In this document: one piece after another, positions 55,464 to 64,000 of the stretch
Layout: each line of letters starts with the position of its first letter
Position numbering within the stretch: the stretch's first letter is position 1
Source: CAZELM01 sp964512995
Lineage (GTDB): Bacteria > CSSED10-310
Assembly: GCA_964512995.1 (NCBI GenBank)
Contig: CAZELM010000009.1
Span: 1-64,000 of the forward strand
Reading direction: 5' to 3'
Length of the DNA stretch: 64,000 nt
Translations under genes and position numbers: made by a program
Notes under the pieces: model-generated
What the model was told of the DNA's origin: nothing
The model's input: the letters and a program-made list of their open reading frames with translations, nothing else
Database searches by the model: none

Positions 55464-58400
55464 ATGTGGCTATCTGATATATCGATCCGGCGTCCCGTCA
55501 CGACGCTGACCATCATGGCCGCCATCATCATATTTGGATGGCTGGGTTTCAGACATATGGGTATGGATCTCATGCCGGAGGTGGACTTCCCCATCGTTAC
55601 GGTTCAGACAACGTTACTCGGTGCGAGCCCGGAAGTCATGGATCAGGATGTGACGGATGTACTGGAACAGCAGATCAATACGATCAGTGGTCTTCGGACA
55701 TTGCAATCTCAAAGTTACGAGGGTTTTTCACAGATCGTTGCGGAGTTCGAGTTGTCGAAAGATGTCGATGTCGCCGCCAATGAGGTTCGGGATAAGGTCA
55801 ATCTGGCAAAAACAGAATTGCCAAGTGATATTGATGAACCACTCGTTGATAAATTCGATCTGGGTTCCATGCCCGTGATGTGGGTATCGGTGTCGAGTAC
55901 CGGGAATTATCGGACTCTGGCGGAATTTGCCGAAAAATTCGTCAAGGAACGCCTTCAATCTGTCATGGGAGTCGGTAACATCGAGGTGAGTGGATTGCGG
56001 GAGCGGGAGATCCGGGTTTGGCTCGATCCGGACCGCATGCAGGCTCGCAATCTCACCGCTCAGGATATTATGGCCGCGATTCAGCTCAAGCACATCGAAC
56101 TTCCCGGTGGCCGGATCGAAACTGACGCTCAGGAATACACGATCAAAGTTCAGGGAGAGTTTGATTCCGTTGACGCATTTTCCAATCTCGTTATCACTGA
56201 GCATGATGGCGCAGTCACGTATCTGAAAGATGTGGCGCGCATCGATGACTCTTCGGAAGATCTGCGCAGTATCGCCAAATACAATGGTAAACCGACTATT
56301 GGTCTGGGTATCCGGAAGCAGTCTGGTGCTAACTCGATCGCAGTTGCCCGGAGCATCAGAACGCAACTGACTGAACTTCAGAAATACGCTCCACCGAACA
56401 CGACGATCGAGGTTGCCTATGATACGACCAAATTTATCGAGCAATCGATGGATGGCGTTCAGGAAGATATCATTTTCGGTATCATACTGACTGCGATCAT
56501 CATGTATATCTTTCTGCGGGAAATCCGGATCACGTTCATCAGCATTCTGTCGATACCGATCTCGCTGATCGGGGGATTCATCGCCATGAATGCCATGGAT
56601 TTCACGGTGAACAATCTTACGATGCTGGCGATGTCTCTGGCAGTCGGGCTGGTGATCGATGATACCATCGTCGTTCTCGAGAATATCTTCAGACATGTCG
56701 AGAACGGCAAAAATCGAAAAGAAGCCTCCAGTATCGGTGCATCGGAGGTTACACTGGCGGTTATTGCATCCACATCATCGATTGCGGCCGTCTTCATTCC
56801 CGTTGCCTTTATGAAAGGGGTCATTGGCCGGTTTTTCTTCCAGTTCGGTCTGACCGTCGCTTTGACAGTGGTCATATCGGCATTGGTATCATTGACATTG
56901 ACACCGTTCATGTGTTCCCGGCTGGTCCGTCATCAAAAATCACACGGCCGGTTTTATAATTTTTTCGAGAATTTTTTTACCGGAATGGAGCGATTTTATT
57001 CCGGAATACTCAGGTATGCCGTTCATCACCGGGTGTTGATGGTCGCGCTGGCTATCCTGTTTTTTATCTCCGCTTTTGCCATATTGCCTTTTATTGGCAA
57101 GGAGTTCATGACATCCGCGGATGAGAGTCGTTTCAATATCAGCCTGGAGATGCCAACCGGAACATCATTGAAACAGACCGGAGAACGGGTCCTGGATATG
57201 GAAAAAGTGCTGGAGGTCATGCCGGAGGTCGAAAACTTCATGACGTCGATCGGTTCCAGCAGCGGCGGCATGGTGAACAAGGGGAACATCATTGTCAATC
57301 TGGTGCCCAAAAAAGCACGGACGCTCAGCCAGAACGATCTCATGCAACAGGTCCGTGACGCATATTCGAAGTATACGGATATGATATTTTCCGTTGGACA
57401 GGTTAACGAAATGGCCGGTGGCCGTGGAGCGGATGTCGAATTCATCATCCAGGGACCCGGTGTGGAGCAGTTGGATCAGGTTTCGTCGAATATTGTCCAT
57501 ACACTTAAAATGGACCCCCGCTTTATCGATGTGGATACGGATATCCGATTGAACAAACCGGATATCAAGGTGCATGTCAACCGGCATCTGGCGGATGATC
57601 TGGGAGTGGATGTCCGCTCCATCTCCAACGAAATCTATGCGCTGTTCGGCGGTATTTCGATTGCGAAGTATAAGGAAGGTGGTTATCGATATGATATCGG
57701 GGTTCGTGCATTGCCGGAATTTCGGAAAACACCATCCGATCTGGAAAAAATAAGCATCAGAAATCGACGCGGCGAATTGATCAAAGCACCGAATCTGATC
57801 ACGTATGAAGTCAGCCGGGGTCCGAATGCGGTAAACCGGTACAATCGGCGACTGGCTGTAACGTTGTTATCCAATCTTAAGGGAATTCAGGCCGGAGAAG
57901 CGATCACGACCATCGAAGAAATCGCAGACCGGTTGTTGCCCAAAGATGGGAAGTGGAATATTCAGCCCAGTGGTATGAGTAAGATTTTTCTGGAGTCTTT
58001 CCAGTATCTGACCGAAGCGCTGCTCCTTTCGATTCTGGTTATCTACATGGTTCTGGCCATTCAATTCGAATCATTCATCCATCCATTCACGATCATGATC
58101 TCGCTGCCATTGACAATGATCGGAGTGTTTGGCGCTCTGTTGCTGACCGGCGAAACACTCAATATTTTCTCATTTATCGGAATCATCATGCTGATGGGAA
58201 TTGTGACAAAGAATGGAATATTGCTGGTTGATTTTGCCAATCAGGCCAGAGAACTGGGAGTCTCCAAAGTCGATGCGATTCTTCAGGCTGGCCAGTTGCG
58301 CTTGCGTCCCATTCTGATGACGGCAGCCTCGACTGCCATCGGCGTTGTTCCGGTAGCATTGGCTTTGAGTGAAGGCGGAGAGATGCGGGCACCCATGGCC

Positions 58401-58571
58401 ATAGCAGTCATCGGTGGTATCACAACATCCACTCTTCTGACTCTCTTAATCATCCCGGTGATTTATCTCGTCAATGAGGATCTGTCCGAACGTTTCATTC
58501 GATTGATTTATGCCATTCGTGCCCTTTTCGGTAAGCATGAGATGGTTGTATCACAGGAGAATAAACAATGA
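55464..58571 (+). CDS. RND-family efflux transporter (AcrB/HAE1-like)
   Basis: A 1035-residue inner-membrane proton antiporter with 12 membrane helices in two halves. N-terminal SIRRPVTTLTIMAAIII, helix 4 with the proton-relay pair Asp-Asp (LVIDDTIVVLENIFRHVENG), and the second-half GIVTKNGILLVDFANQ are typical. HAE1-type pumps export hydrophobic compounds; substrate is not predictable. It starts one base after the tolC stop. Confidence 0.94.
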   Translation: MWLSDISIRRPVTTLTIMAAIIIFGWLGFRHMGMDLMPEVDFPIVTVQTTLLGASPEVMDQDVTDVLEQQINTISGLRTLQSQSYEGFSQIVAEFELSKDVDVAANEVRDKVNLAKTELPSDIDEPLVDKFDLGSMPVMWVSVSSTGNYRTLAEFAEKFVKERLQSVMGVGNIEVSGLREREIRVWLDPDRMQARNLTAQDIMAAIQLKHIELPGGRIETDAQEYTIKVQGEFDSVDAFSNLVITEHDGAVTYLKDVARIDDSSEDLRSIAKYNGKPTIGLGIRKQSGANSIAVARSIRTQLTELQKYAPPNTTIEVAYDTTKFIEQSMDGVQEDIIFGIILTAIIMYIFLREIRITFISILSIPISLIGGFIAMNAMDFTVNNLTMLAMSLAVGLVIDDTIVVLENIFRHVENGKNRKEASSIGASEVTLAVIASTSSIAAVFIPVAFMKGVIGRFFFQFGLTVALTVVISALVSLTLTPFMCSRLVRHQKSHGRFYNFFENFFTGMERFYSGILRYAVHHRVLMVALAILFFISAFAILPFIGKEFMTSADESRFNISLEMPTGTSLKQTGERVLDMEKVLEVMPEVENFMTSIGSSSGGMVNKGNIIVNLVPKKARTLSQNDLMQQVRDAYSKYTDMIFSVGQVNEMAGGRGADVEFIIQGPGVEQLDQVSSNIVHTLKMDPRFIDVDTDIRLNKPDIKVHVNRHLADDLGVDVRSISNEIYALFGGISIAKYKEGGYRYDIGVRALPEFRKTPSDLEKISIRNRRGELIKAPNLITYEVSRGPNAVNRYNRRLAVTLLSNLKGIQAGEAITTIEEIADRLLPKDGKWNIQPSGMSKIFLESFQYLTEALLLSILVIYMVLAIQFESFIHPFTIMISLPLTMIGVFGALLLTGETLNIFSFIGIIMLMGIVTKNGILLVDFANQARELGVSKVDAILQAGQLRLRPILMTAASTAIGVVPVALALSEGGEMRAPMAIAVIGGITTSTLLTLLIIPVIYLVNEDLSERFIRLIYAIRALFGKHEMVVSQENKQ

Positions 58572-59656
58572 AGTGTGTGATCAAAAACAGTATTTTTATC
58601 AGCATCATCATTACTGCTCTATCATTCGTGGCTTGTAGTCAGAATGTGGCAGTGGAAAGTCAGGAACCCGAAACCAGGTCGATGGTCAATACTGTGAAAA
58701 CTGAAGAAGTCCAGATTCGTGATTTCAATCCGGTTTACGAGACAACCGGCTCTCTGATGGCACACATTCAGACTCAACTCAAAGTGCAGGTGGGTGGTGA
58801 AATCGAAATGCTCCCCGCCGAAATCGGTTCGAATGTTAAAAAAGGAGATGTCCTCGTGCAGATCCGGAGAGTGCATTATGAACTGGCATTGAAACAGGCT
58901 GAAGCGAACCTGCAGCAGGCTCGGGTGGTCTTGAAAGATCGCGAACGGGAAAAAGCGCGGATGACCAACTTGTTCGGGGAGGGGTTTGCCACCGAACAAA
59001 TGCGGGACCAATCGGTTACCGGCTATGAACAGGCACTCGCCGCTTTCCAGCAGGCGCAGGCTGTCCGGGATACTGCTTCTCAGGCTGTTAAGGATACCAC
59101 CATTGTTGCGCCGTACGATGGCGTGGTTACTGGGCGTTATGTCGATCTGGGAGGCTATGTCGGACAAGGTGGGGAAGTTCTGGATATGATGGATCTGTCT
59201 GTTCTTAATGCGGAGATTGAGATCCCGGAGCGGTATGCTGGTCAGATTGCGTCCGGGATACCTGTCATTGTAAAAATTTCGTCACGGAACGAGGAACGCT
59301 CCGGTGAAATCCGCGCTGTCAATCCCCGCATCGAGTCAGCGTCCCGTACGTTTTTAGTTAAAGTCGAAGTCCCCAATCCCGATTTGTCGCTGCAATCCGG
59401 ATTGTTCTGTACGGTTACGATTCCACTGCCCGAACAGAAAAACCAGATCGCCATTTCCAGATATGCGGTGATCCGGGATGAAGGGCGGTCCAAAGTCTGG
59501 GTAGTTGAAAACGGTAAAGCGTATCAACGGGTTATCACGGAGGGCCCGGCATTGGATGGATATGTGATGATCACTGATGGTCTGAAGCGAACGGATCGGG
59601 TTGTTGTGGATGGCATGGGCGGTCTCAGTGAAGGAGCTGATGTTTCTGAGACATGA
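58568..59656 (+). CDS. RND efflux periplasmic adaptor lipoprotein (MFP)
   Basis: A 362-residue adaptor with lipobox SFVAC (Cys near residue 23). Order: beta-barrel/lipoyl half (QLKVQVGGEIEMLPAEIGSN), alpha hairpin (LKQAEANLQQARVVLKDR), second lipoyl half (DTTIVAPYDGVVTGRYV), and C-terminal barrel. It links the RND protein to the TolC-like channel. The ATG overlaps the RND stop by four bases. Having the adaptor last is a less common gene order. Confidence 0.92.
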   Translation: MKCVIKNSIFISIIITALSFVACSQNVAVESQEPETRSMVNTVKTEEVQIRDFNPVYETTGSLMAHIQTQLKVQVGGEIEMLPAEIGSNVKKGDVLVQIRRVHYELALKQAEANLQQARVVLKDREREKARMTNLFGEGFATEQMRDQSVTGYEQALAAFQQAQAVRDTASQAVKDTTIVAPYDGVVTGRYVDLGGYVGQGGEVLDMMDLSVLNAEIEIPERYAGQIASGIPVIVKISSRNEERSGEIRAVNPRIESASRTFLVKVEVPNPDLSLQSGLFCTVTIPLPEQKNQIAISRYAVIRDEGRSKVWVVENGKAYQRVITEGPALDGYVMITDGLKRTDRVVVDGMGGLSEGADVSET

Positions 59657-60143
59657 TCTCATGTGGCTGAGGTGTATCATTTTGGATCCATAAAAGAGTA
59701 ACTTCCATTTCGAGAAGATCAAGAATGTGGAAGTAGTGTCAATGTTTCGAGAAGATAAAACTGAACACAAAGCAGGCAAAGATTCCCCTTGAGTTGACAT
59801 ATTGATGCTGAAATCAGGTGATTCTCACCTTAATGGATGTCTAAACGTGGTATAGACATAACAAATCCAGAAATATTTCGAATTAATAGAGATGGTTTCC
59901 CAATGGCTTGGGATTTCATTCTGGATCATCCTGGAATCGCAGCTATAAATAAGGTATTTGCCGAAAAATCCCGAACAGATCCTCTTTTCTCATGAGAGAG
60001 TGAAAGGGTATCTCTTTCTTCCTATAGATTGCAAATGCCATCATCCGTGTATGATATTTTATTCATTTGTAAATTTGATCTTGCCGGATTAAGATTGTTT
60101 CCCGGTGGCATAGAAAATGGTCAATCTCAGAGGTTTTTATCCG
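59657..60143. other. Intergenic region after efflux operon
   Basis: A 487-bp gap without a credible gene. ACTTCCA...TGGAAGT can form a 7-bp stem around 59700-59735, and TTTCGAGAAGAT occurs twice (about 59708 and 59744). No T-run follows, so no terminator is called. TTGACA at about 59794 has no fitting -10. The next gene's ribosome binding site (GAGG) is at its end. Confidence 0.5.
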
Positions 60144-62651
60144 ATGAAATCCAGGTATGCACTGTGGAAGGTTGCGTTCGGAAGCGTTTTGTCTCTGCTT
60201 ATCACCCCATTTGTGTTCATGATACCGGTCTCCATCGAATCACTGGAACAGAAGCGAAAAGCGCAATGGTTTCATGCAATCGCTGTCGGGCTGATGGGAA
60301 CCATCATTGAAGTTCTCATTATGTATTATCTGCCCGTTCCATGGTGGGTTTCATTGATCCTGATAGGATTGACCAACATATCCTGCGCAATATTGCTGTA
60401 CACACTTTCTCCATCAAGGTCTTTTCATCAAGCGAATGCATCCGATGTTTCCTACATCCATGACATATTGGCCTGGTCATTATATACCATAATTGCATTC
60501 ACACCCATTTCCGTTTTTATGGCCATGTTTTCAACTCGATGGGGTTTTCAGATTCTTTTAAAACCAACGTTTTACTCCTCGATCCTTTTGATTCTGCTGG
60601 TGATCTTTCTCCCGGCCGGAATGCTCTTCGGGATGATTTTTTCAAAAGTCAGAAGCTGGAATATGAAACCATCACCATTCGGTTTTTTTCTCGCGTTGCC
60701 GGTCATGATGTTTTCATATCTTATCAGCTTTTTTTCGTTCTCCACGATCACCAAACACCTGTTAAAAATCGGTAAACTTTCCTGGAATATAGATGTTTCG
60801 TTTATTCCTGGAATCAACATGGGATTCTGTGTATCGTCTCTTGCCTTTTTTGCTGTATGTGTCGGGATATTTTTATTTCTCGTCATGAGCCGAAGTGTGC
60901 CGCATTTTTTCTTCCGGTCTTTCCTCACGATACTTATATTTGCTGGATTCATGTTCCAGCTATTTATGTTGAACACGATGTTACCATTGAATTTGCATAA
61001 AAAAACGGGTGAAAAGGCGGTAGGTGCACAGGACTGGGGGGGGGCCTCCCGTCATTTCAGTCAGATGATGAGGCAATCGACATGGAATCCGTTCGTGGAT
61101 TCGATATTGGAGTCATGGGCATTATGTGCAGTGATGTCCGATGTTCCCGGACACTTTCAGACCATTCGTCAGTATGCCGATGACCTGCCGGCAACTTTCC
61201 CGGTATCTCCATTTCTGAGTGGTATCCGCTCCATGAAGTCCATCCCATCCATTTTTTCCAAACCGGTAATCACGACACTGACACCGATCCGTCCCGAATC
61301 CTATCTGGACGATGCCTGGTGTTCATTTCTGACTGCCGTCAAGCATACCTGTCCAGAATTGAACGAAACGCAGTTGAAATTCACGTTAAAGGATATGTCT
61401 CCGGTGATCGGCAACATCGAACTTCCCAAAATGAAAATGGAAGCTGATATTCTGCCTGCGGCTGACGTTTTTGATCTGGAACCTGTTTTTATTCCGGGTG
61501 AGGATATCCCTGATGCAATCACGCAGGGATTTCCGGTCATGTCATTTGATATTTCCAATCAGCACTGGATTCTGGTTGTTGGATGGGAGCCGAACAGCGA
61601 ATCCGTCATCATGTTCGATTACAGTGGATTCGACAGGGAACGAATCCGACCCATGAGTAAAGAAGATGTTAATGCCCTGATCGATGGTTCGGAAGCAGAC
61701 TTGTATCAGGATACCGAAGAGATCTTGCAGGAGATCATTCATCTGGAATATTTCCCTCAATTTCTGGATCGGCTTCGTCTGAACAACAATTGGGCGATCA
61801 TTTTTCAACGCCGGGATCGCCCGGTGCTCCTGGATCAGATTCATTCGTTGGATCGGGATTCCATTGTGGATATGTGTCTGGCGCGCTACTCCCTGATGAA
61901 TGGGCAACTGACGAAATGTAATGACATTTTGGATGAACACTCAACCGAACCCTGGGCTTGTTCGCTCCGTGCACTGGCAGATGCGTTTATCCAACAGGAG
62001 TGGCCAATCGCACTGGATACACCGGCAGCCGATATCGATTCGGGCAAAGTCGCTTCGGATTTGGATATTGAAACTTTGGATGTGTGGTCACTCCATTTCA
62101 TCATCACGTATACGCCGGAGAATTTTCAATTTACGAAGAAGCAATACTTTCAGATTTTCAATCGGCTTTTTACGTTGAATCTTCTGTCGAATACATTTCT
62201 GGATTCTTATCTGTTGGTGGCGAGTTGGTTTGGAGATGAAACGGAAACATTGAAAGCCGCTGAATTATATGCCATCCAGAATCATTACTCCTATGGCGCA
62301 ATCTACCATGTATTGAAGGCAATCACATCAGTGCCTGTCATTTCGGAGTCGGGCATGAAGTCGCTTCAACACTATATCGATATGTGCGGATTATTCCTTT
62401 CCGATCCGTATGATGCTCCGGATCTGATCCGGTATCGTGGGTTTTGTGCACCATACACGGCTGCTCGGGCGATTTTGGCAGACAACGACCAAGACCGGTT
62501 GACGTGGTGGCATCGGACGGTTGAACTGGATGGAAAGAATCCGGTTTACCTGGCCAGATATAAAGAACAACTCCAGATCATGAATCAAACGAAACGTGTT
62601 CCCGGTATTGATATCATGATCGATTATTTTCATAAGTCAGGAGTTGAATGA
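60144..62651 (+). CDS. Polytopic membrane protein with C39-like cysteine peptidase domain
   Basis: About 835 residues; ATG 60144 has GAGG upstream, 60117 is an alternative. Seven or eight membrane helices fill the first 280 residues. A soluble region follows with a probable papain-fold C39-like domain: Cys393 in DDAWCSFLTAVKH, and His474 in SNQHWILVVGWEP followed by VIMFDYSG (Asp). The last 250 residues are helical and TPR-like. I do not recognise the family as a whole. It overlaps the next gene by one base (TGATG), whose product has the same layout, so the two form a pair. A role in maturing or degrading an exported peptide is possible, not shown. Confidence 0.6.
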   Translation: MKSRYALWKVAFGSVLSLLITPFVFMIPVSIESLEQKRKAQWFHAIAVGLMGTIIEVLIMYYLPVPWWVSLILIGLTNISCAILLYTLSPSRSFHQANASDVSYIHDILAWSLYTIIAFTPISVFMAMFSTRWGFQILLKPTFYSSILLILLVIFLPAGMLFGMIFSKVRSWNMKPSPFGFFLALPVMMFSYLISFFSFSTITKHLLKIGKLSWNIDVSFIPGINMGFCVSSLAFFAVCVGIFLFLVMSRSVPHFFFRSFLTILIFAGFMFQLFMLNTMLPLNLHKKTGEKAVGAQDWGGASRHFSQMMRQSTWNPFVDSILESWALCAVMSDVPGHFQTIRQYADDLPATFPVSPFLSGIRSMKSIPSIFSKPVITTLTPIRPESYLDDAWCSFLTAVKHTCPELNETQLKFTLKDMSPVIGNIELPKMKMEADILPAADVFDLEPVFIPGEDIPDAITQGFPVMSFDISNQHWILVVGWEPNSESVIMFDYSGFDRERIRPMSKEDVNALIDGSEADLYQDTEEILQEIIHLEYFPQFLDRLRLNNNWAIIFQRRDRPVLLDQIHSLDRDSIVDMCLARYSLMNGQLTKCNDILDEHSTEPWACSLRALADAFIQQEWPIALDTPAADIDSGKVASDLDIETLDVWSLHFIITYTPENFQFTKKQYFQIFNRLFTLNLLSNTFLDSYLLVASWFGDETETLKAAELYAIQNHYSYGAIYHVLKAITSVPVISESGMKSLQHYIDMCGLFLSDPYDAPDLIRYRGFCAPYTAARAILADNDQDRLTWWHRTVELDGKNPVYLARYKEQLQIMNQTKRVPGIDIMIDYFHKSGVE

Positions 62652-64000
62652 TGAAACGAGTAACAGCCACGAAAATATTTTTCACCGCATTTTTCGGGAC
62701 GCCGATTTCTGCAGGATGGATTCTGGGAACAGAACTGCACGGTTCTGGAAACCGCCGGAAAGCGATTCTTTTCCGGAGCTTTTCTATTGGCATAACCATG
62801 GGTTTGTTCATTGCTTTGTTTCTGATTCCGGTCAACTGGAAAGTGAGTTCCGGGATTTGGGCAGGTTTTCTTGTTTTCAGCGCAATGATTCTCGCCATTT
62901 CTGTCCATTTTTTAAATCTGAATCATCCCAGACCCGAGCCGGCGGATGGATGGGCACGACGCAGTCTTCTGGCGATTCCGGTTCTGTTTGCTGTCATGAT
63001 ACCCATCGATCTGTTCTGCCACATCGCATTGCATGTGATATTCAAGCCGATACTGATTCATCACCCGATTTTCATGCAGAATACGGATTATCTCGCCAAG
63101 TCGATACTGAGTGCATTTCTCACGAGCATCTGGGGTGTGGTGTTCTTAATTGTGTCATTTCGAATCGGTCGGCTGGTCTCATCCCATGATTTTTTAAAGG
63201 CCGTGATTGCCTGGATGTATGGGCTTTTTCTGAAAATGCTGCTGGCAAATTGGATGATTGAAATCCTGATCGCACAGCTCTATGGTGTTGACGCGCCGTT
63301 TTCCATTGCCGGTCTTTACGGCCTGTTGGCGGGGTTATTTTTCAGCATAGCGCTTCCTTTTATTGTTCTGGAACTGGCATGGGGACAGGAACCACTATGG
63401 CGGAGATTCCGTTCGGTAACCGGAACGTGCATCGCAGCCGCCATGTCCATGATCATCCTGTTCGGATTGACACCATGGATCGAATGTGCGGTGGGTAAGT
63501 CATTTGAGCGGAATGGTCGACCCAATCAGGCATTGACCTGGTATGGGAGAAGTCTGGTCAGGCGATCCAATCCGTATATAATCTCTTATCTTCAACACCG
63601 GATCGGATTGATCAATTATAAAAAAGGCAATATCGATAAAGCCATCACATCATTCAAGATGCTTCAGACGCTCCATGATGCCAATCATCAACTGGTCAAA
63701 GATGCCAACATATTCATGGATCGGCTGTCAGAAACCCGGCTTGGGGAACGTGTGGTTTTGCCGGGAGTCGAGAATGACATGGAGTATCAATCCGCTTACT
63801 GTGCTCCGAATACTCTGGCACTGATTTTTAACTTCTGGGGGAAAACCATGACAGTATCCGATATCGGTGAGGATATCGCCTTGCATCTGGCTGGAACCCG
63901 ATTGACCGATATTGTACATTTCTGCTGTAAGAATGGTTTGGAGCATCTTTTCATACCGTTCATGACGATGGATGACATCAGATTCATCATCGATCAGGGT
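62651..64000 (+). CDS. Second membrane protein with C39-like peptidase domain (3' end outside window)
   Basis: An open frame of 450 codons from ATG 62651 to the window edge. It has about seven membrane helices (to residue 290) and then a TPR-like stretch (NQALTWYGRSLVRRSNPYI, DKAITSFKMLQTLHD). A clear C39-type domain starts near residue 376: YQSAYCAPNTLALIFNFWG with Cys384, then TVSDIGEDIALHLAG. The His and Asp of the site would lie beyond the window. The match to C39 is stronger than in the upstream paralogue, while domain order is TM, TPR, C39. The gene does not end here, so length is unknown. Confidence 0.7.
   Translation, partial: MKRVTATKIFFTAFFGTPISAGWILGTELHGSGNRRKAILFRSFSIGITMGLFIALFLIPVNWKVSSGIWAGFLVFSAMILAISVHFLNLNHPRPEPADGWARRSLLAIPVLFAVMIPIDLFCHIALHVIFKPILIHHPIFMQNTDYLAKSILSAFLTSIWGVVFLIVSFRIGRLVSSHDFLKAVIAWMYGLFLKMLLANWMIEILIAQLYGVDAPFSIAGLYGLLAGLFFSIALPFIVLELAWGQEPLWRRFRSVTGTCIAAAMSMIILFGLTPWIECAVGKSFERNGRPNQALTWYGRSLVRRSNPYIISYLQHRIGLINYKKGNIDKAITSFKMLQTLHDANHQLVKDANIFMDRLSETRLGERVVLPGVENDMEYQSAYCAPNTLALIFNFWGKTMTVSDIGEDIALHLAGTRLTDIVHFCCKNGLEHLFIPFMTMDDIRFIIDQG

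Noticed and set aside
60029..60310. 93-codon + frame before the C39-like gene
   Set aside because: It overlaps the start of the larger gene, has no ribosome binding site and no recognisable composition.
62644..63189. 181-codon + frame overlapping the last gene
   Set aside because: The frame from ATG 62651 is open to the window end, has membrane helices and a C39 motif; the 62644 frame is its shadow.

Overview
The window comes from a diderm (Gram-negative) bacterium. It carries lipid A genes (lpxD, lpxA), the Bam core protein and its Skp/OmpH chaperone, Lol lipoprotein transport, Lnt, an RND pump and several lipoproteins. The phylum cannot be fixed from the sequence alone. Long Thr-Pro linkers, dockerins on peptidases, a two-[4Fe-4S] ferredoxin and a multihaem cytochrome suggest an uncultured, probably anaerobic polymer-degrading lineage; this is inference. 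I saw no rRNA, tRNA or CRISPR array.

Layout. 1-168: end of a 21-bp tandem repeat array. 283-17273 (+): four very large secreted proteins, namely two gingipain-like C25 cysteine peptidases, one legumain-like (C13-type) cysteine peptidase and one subtilisin (S8). All carry the same interchangeable accessory modules and a dockerin. The two longest also end in a cohesin-like domain, so the set looks like a self-assembling, cellulosome-style peptidase complex. 17337-17933: a group IIC intron directly behind a Rho-independent terminator, with its reverse transcriptase reduced to a frameshifted C-terminal remnant. 18010-19930 (-): GyrI-like protein and a tatA/B-tatC pair. 20169-21827 (+): radical SAM protein and HAD hydrolase. 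21968-25908 (-): two lipoproteins and a metallopeptidase/propeller/barrel protein. 26134-28525 (+): glycogen synthase and a GspN-like protein.

28530-42685 (-) is a long envelope-biogenesis gene string. In transcription order it reads nfu, ferredoxin, multihaem cytochrome, lnt, prfB (with the classical +1 programmed frameshift), lolC/E, lolD, clpC, bamA, ompH, lpxD, lpxA and a gnnA-like oxidoreductase. 43043-46991 (+): a Ser-rich secreted protein, a GT-C-like membrane protein and a histidine ammonia-lyase-family enzyme with Cys in place of the usual MIO serine. 47059-48864 (-): M61 peptidase with PDZ domain.

49098-53126 (-): two small nucleotidyltransferase/partner pairs flank a translationally coupled ECF sigma, anti-sigma/HTH and GspE-type ATPase operon; the ATPase has a GspF-like N-terminus. 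53439-59656 (+): a TetR, TolC, RND, adaptor efflux operon with a palindromic candidate operator. 60144-64000 (+): two overlapping genes for polytopic membrane proteins with C39-like cysteine peptidase domains, the second cut by the window end.

The most interesting candidates are the dockerin/cohesin peptidase array, the paired membrane C39-like proteins, and the sigma/anti-sigma/secretion-ATPase operon.
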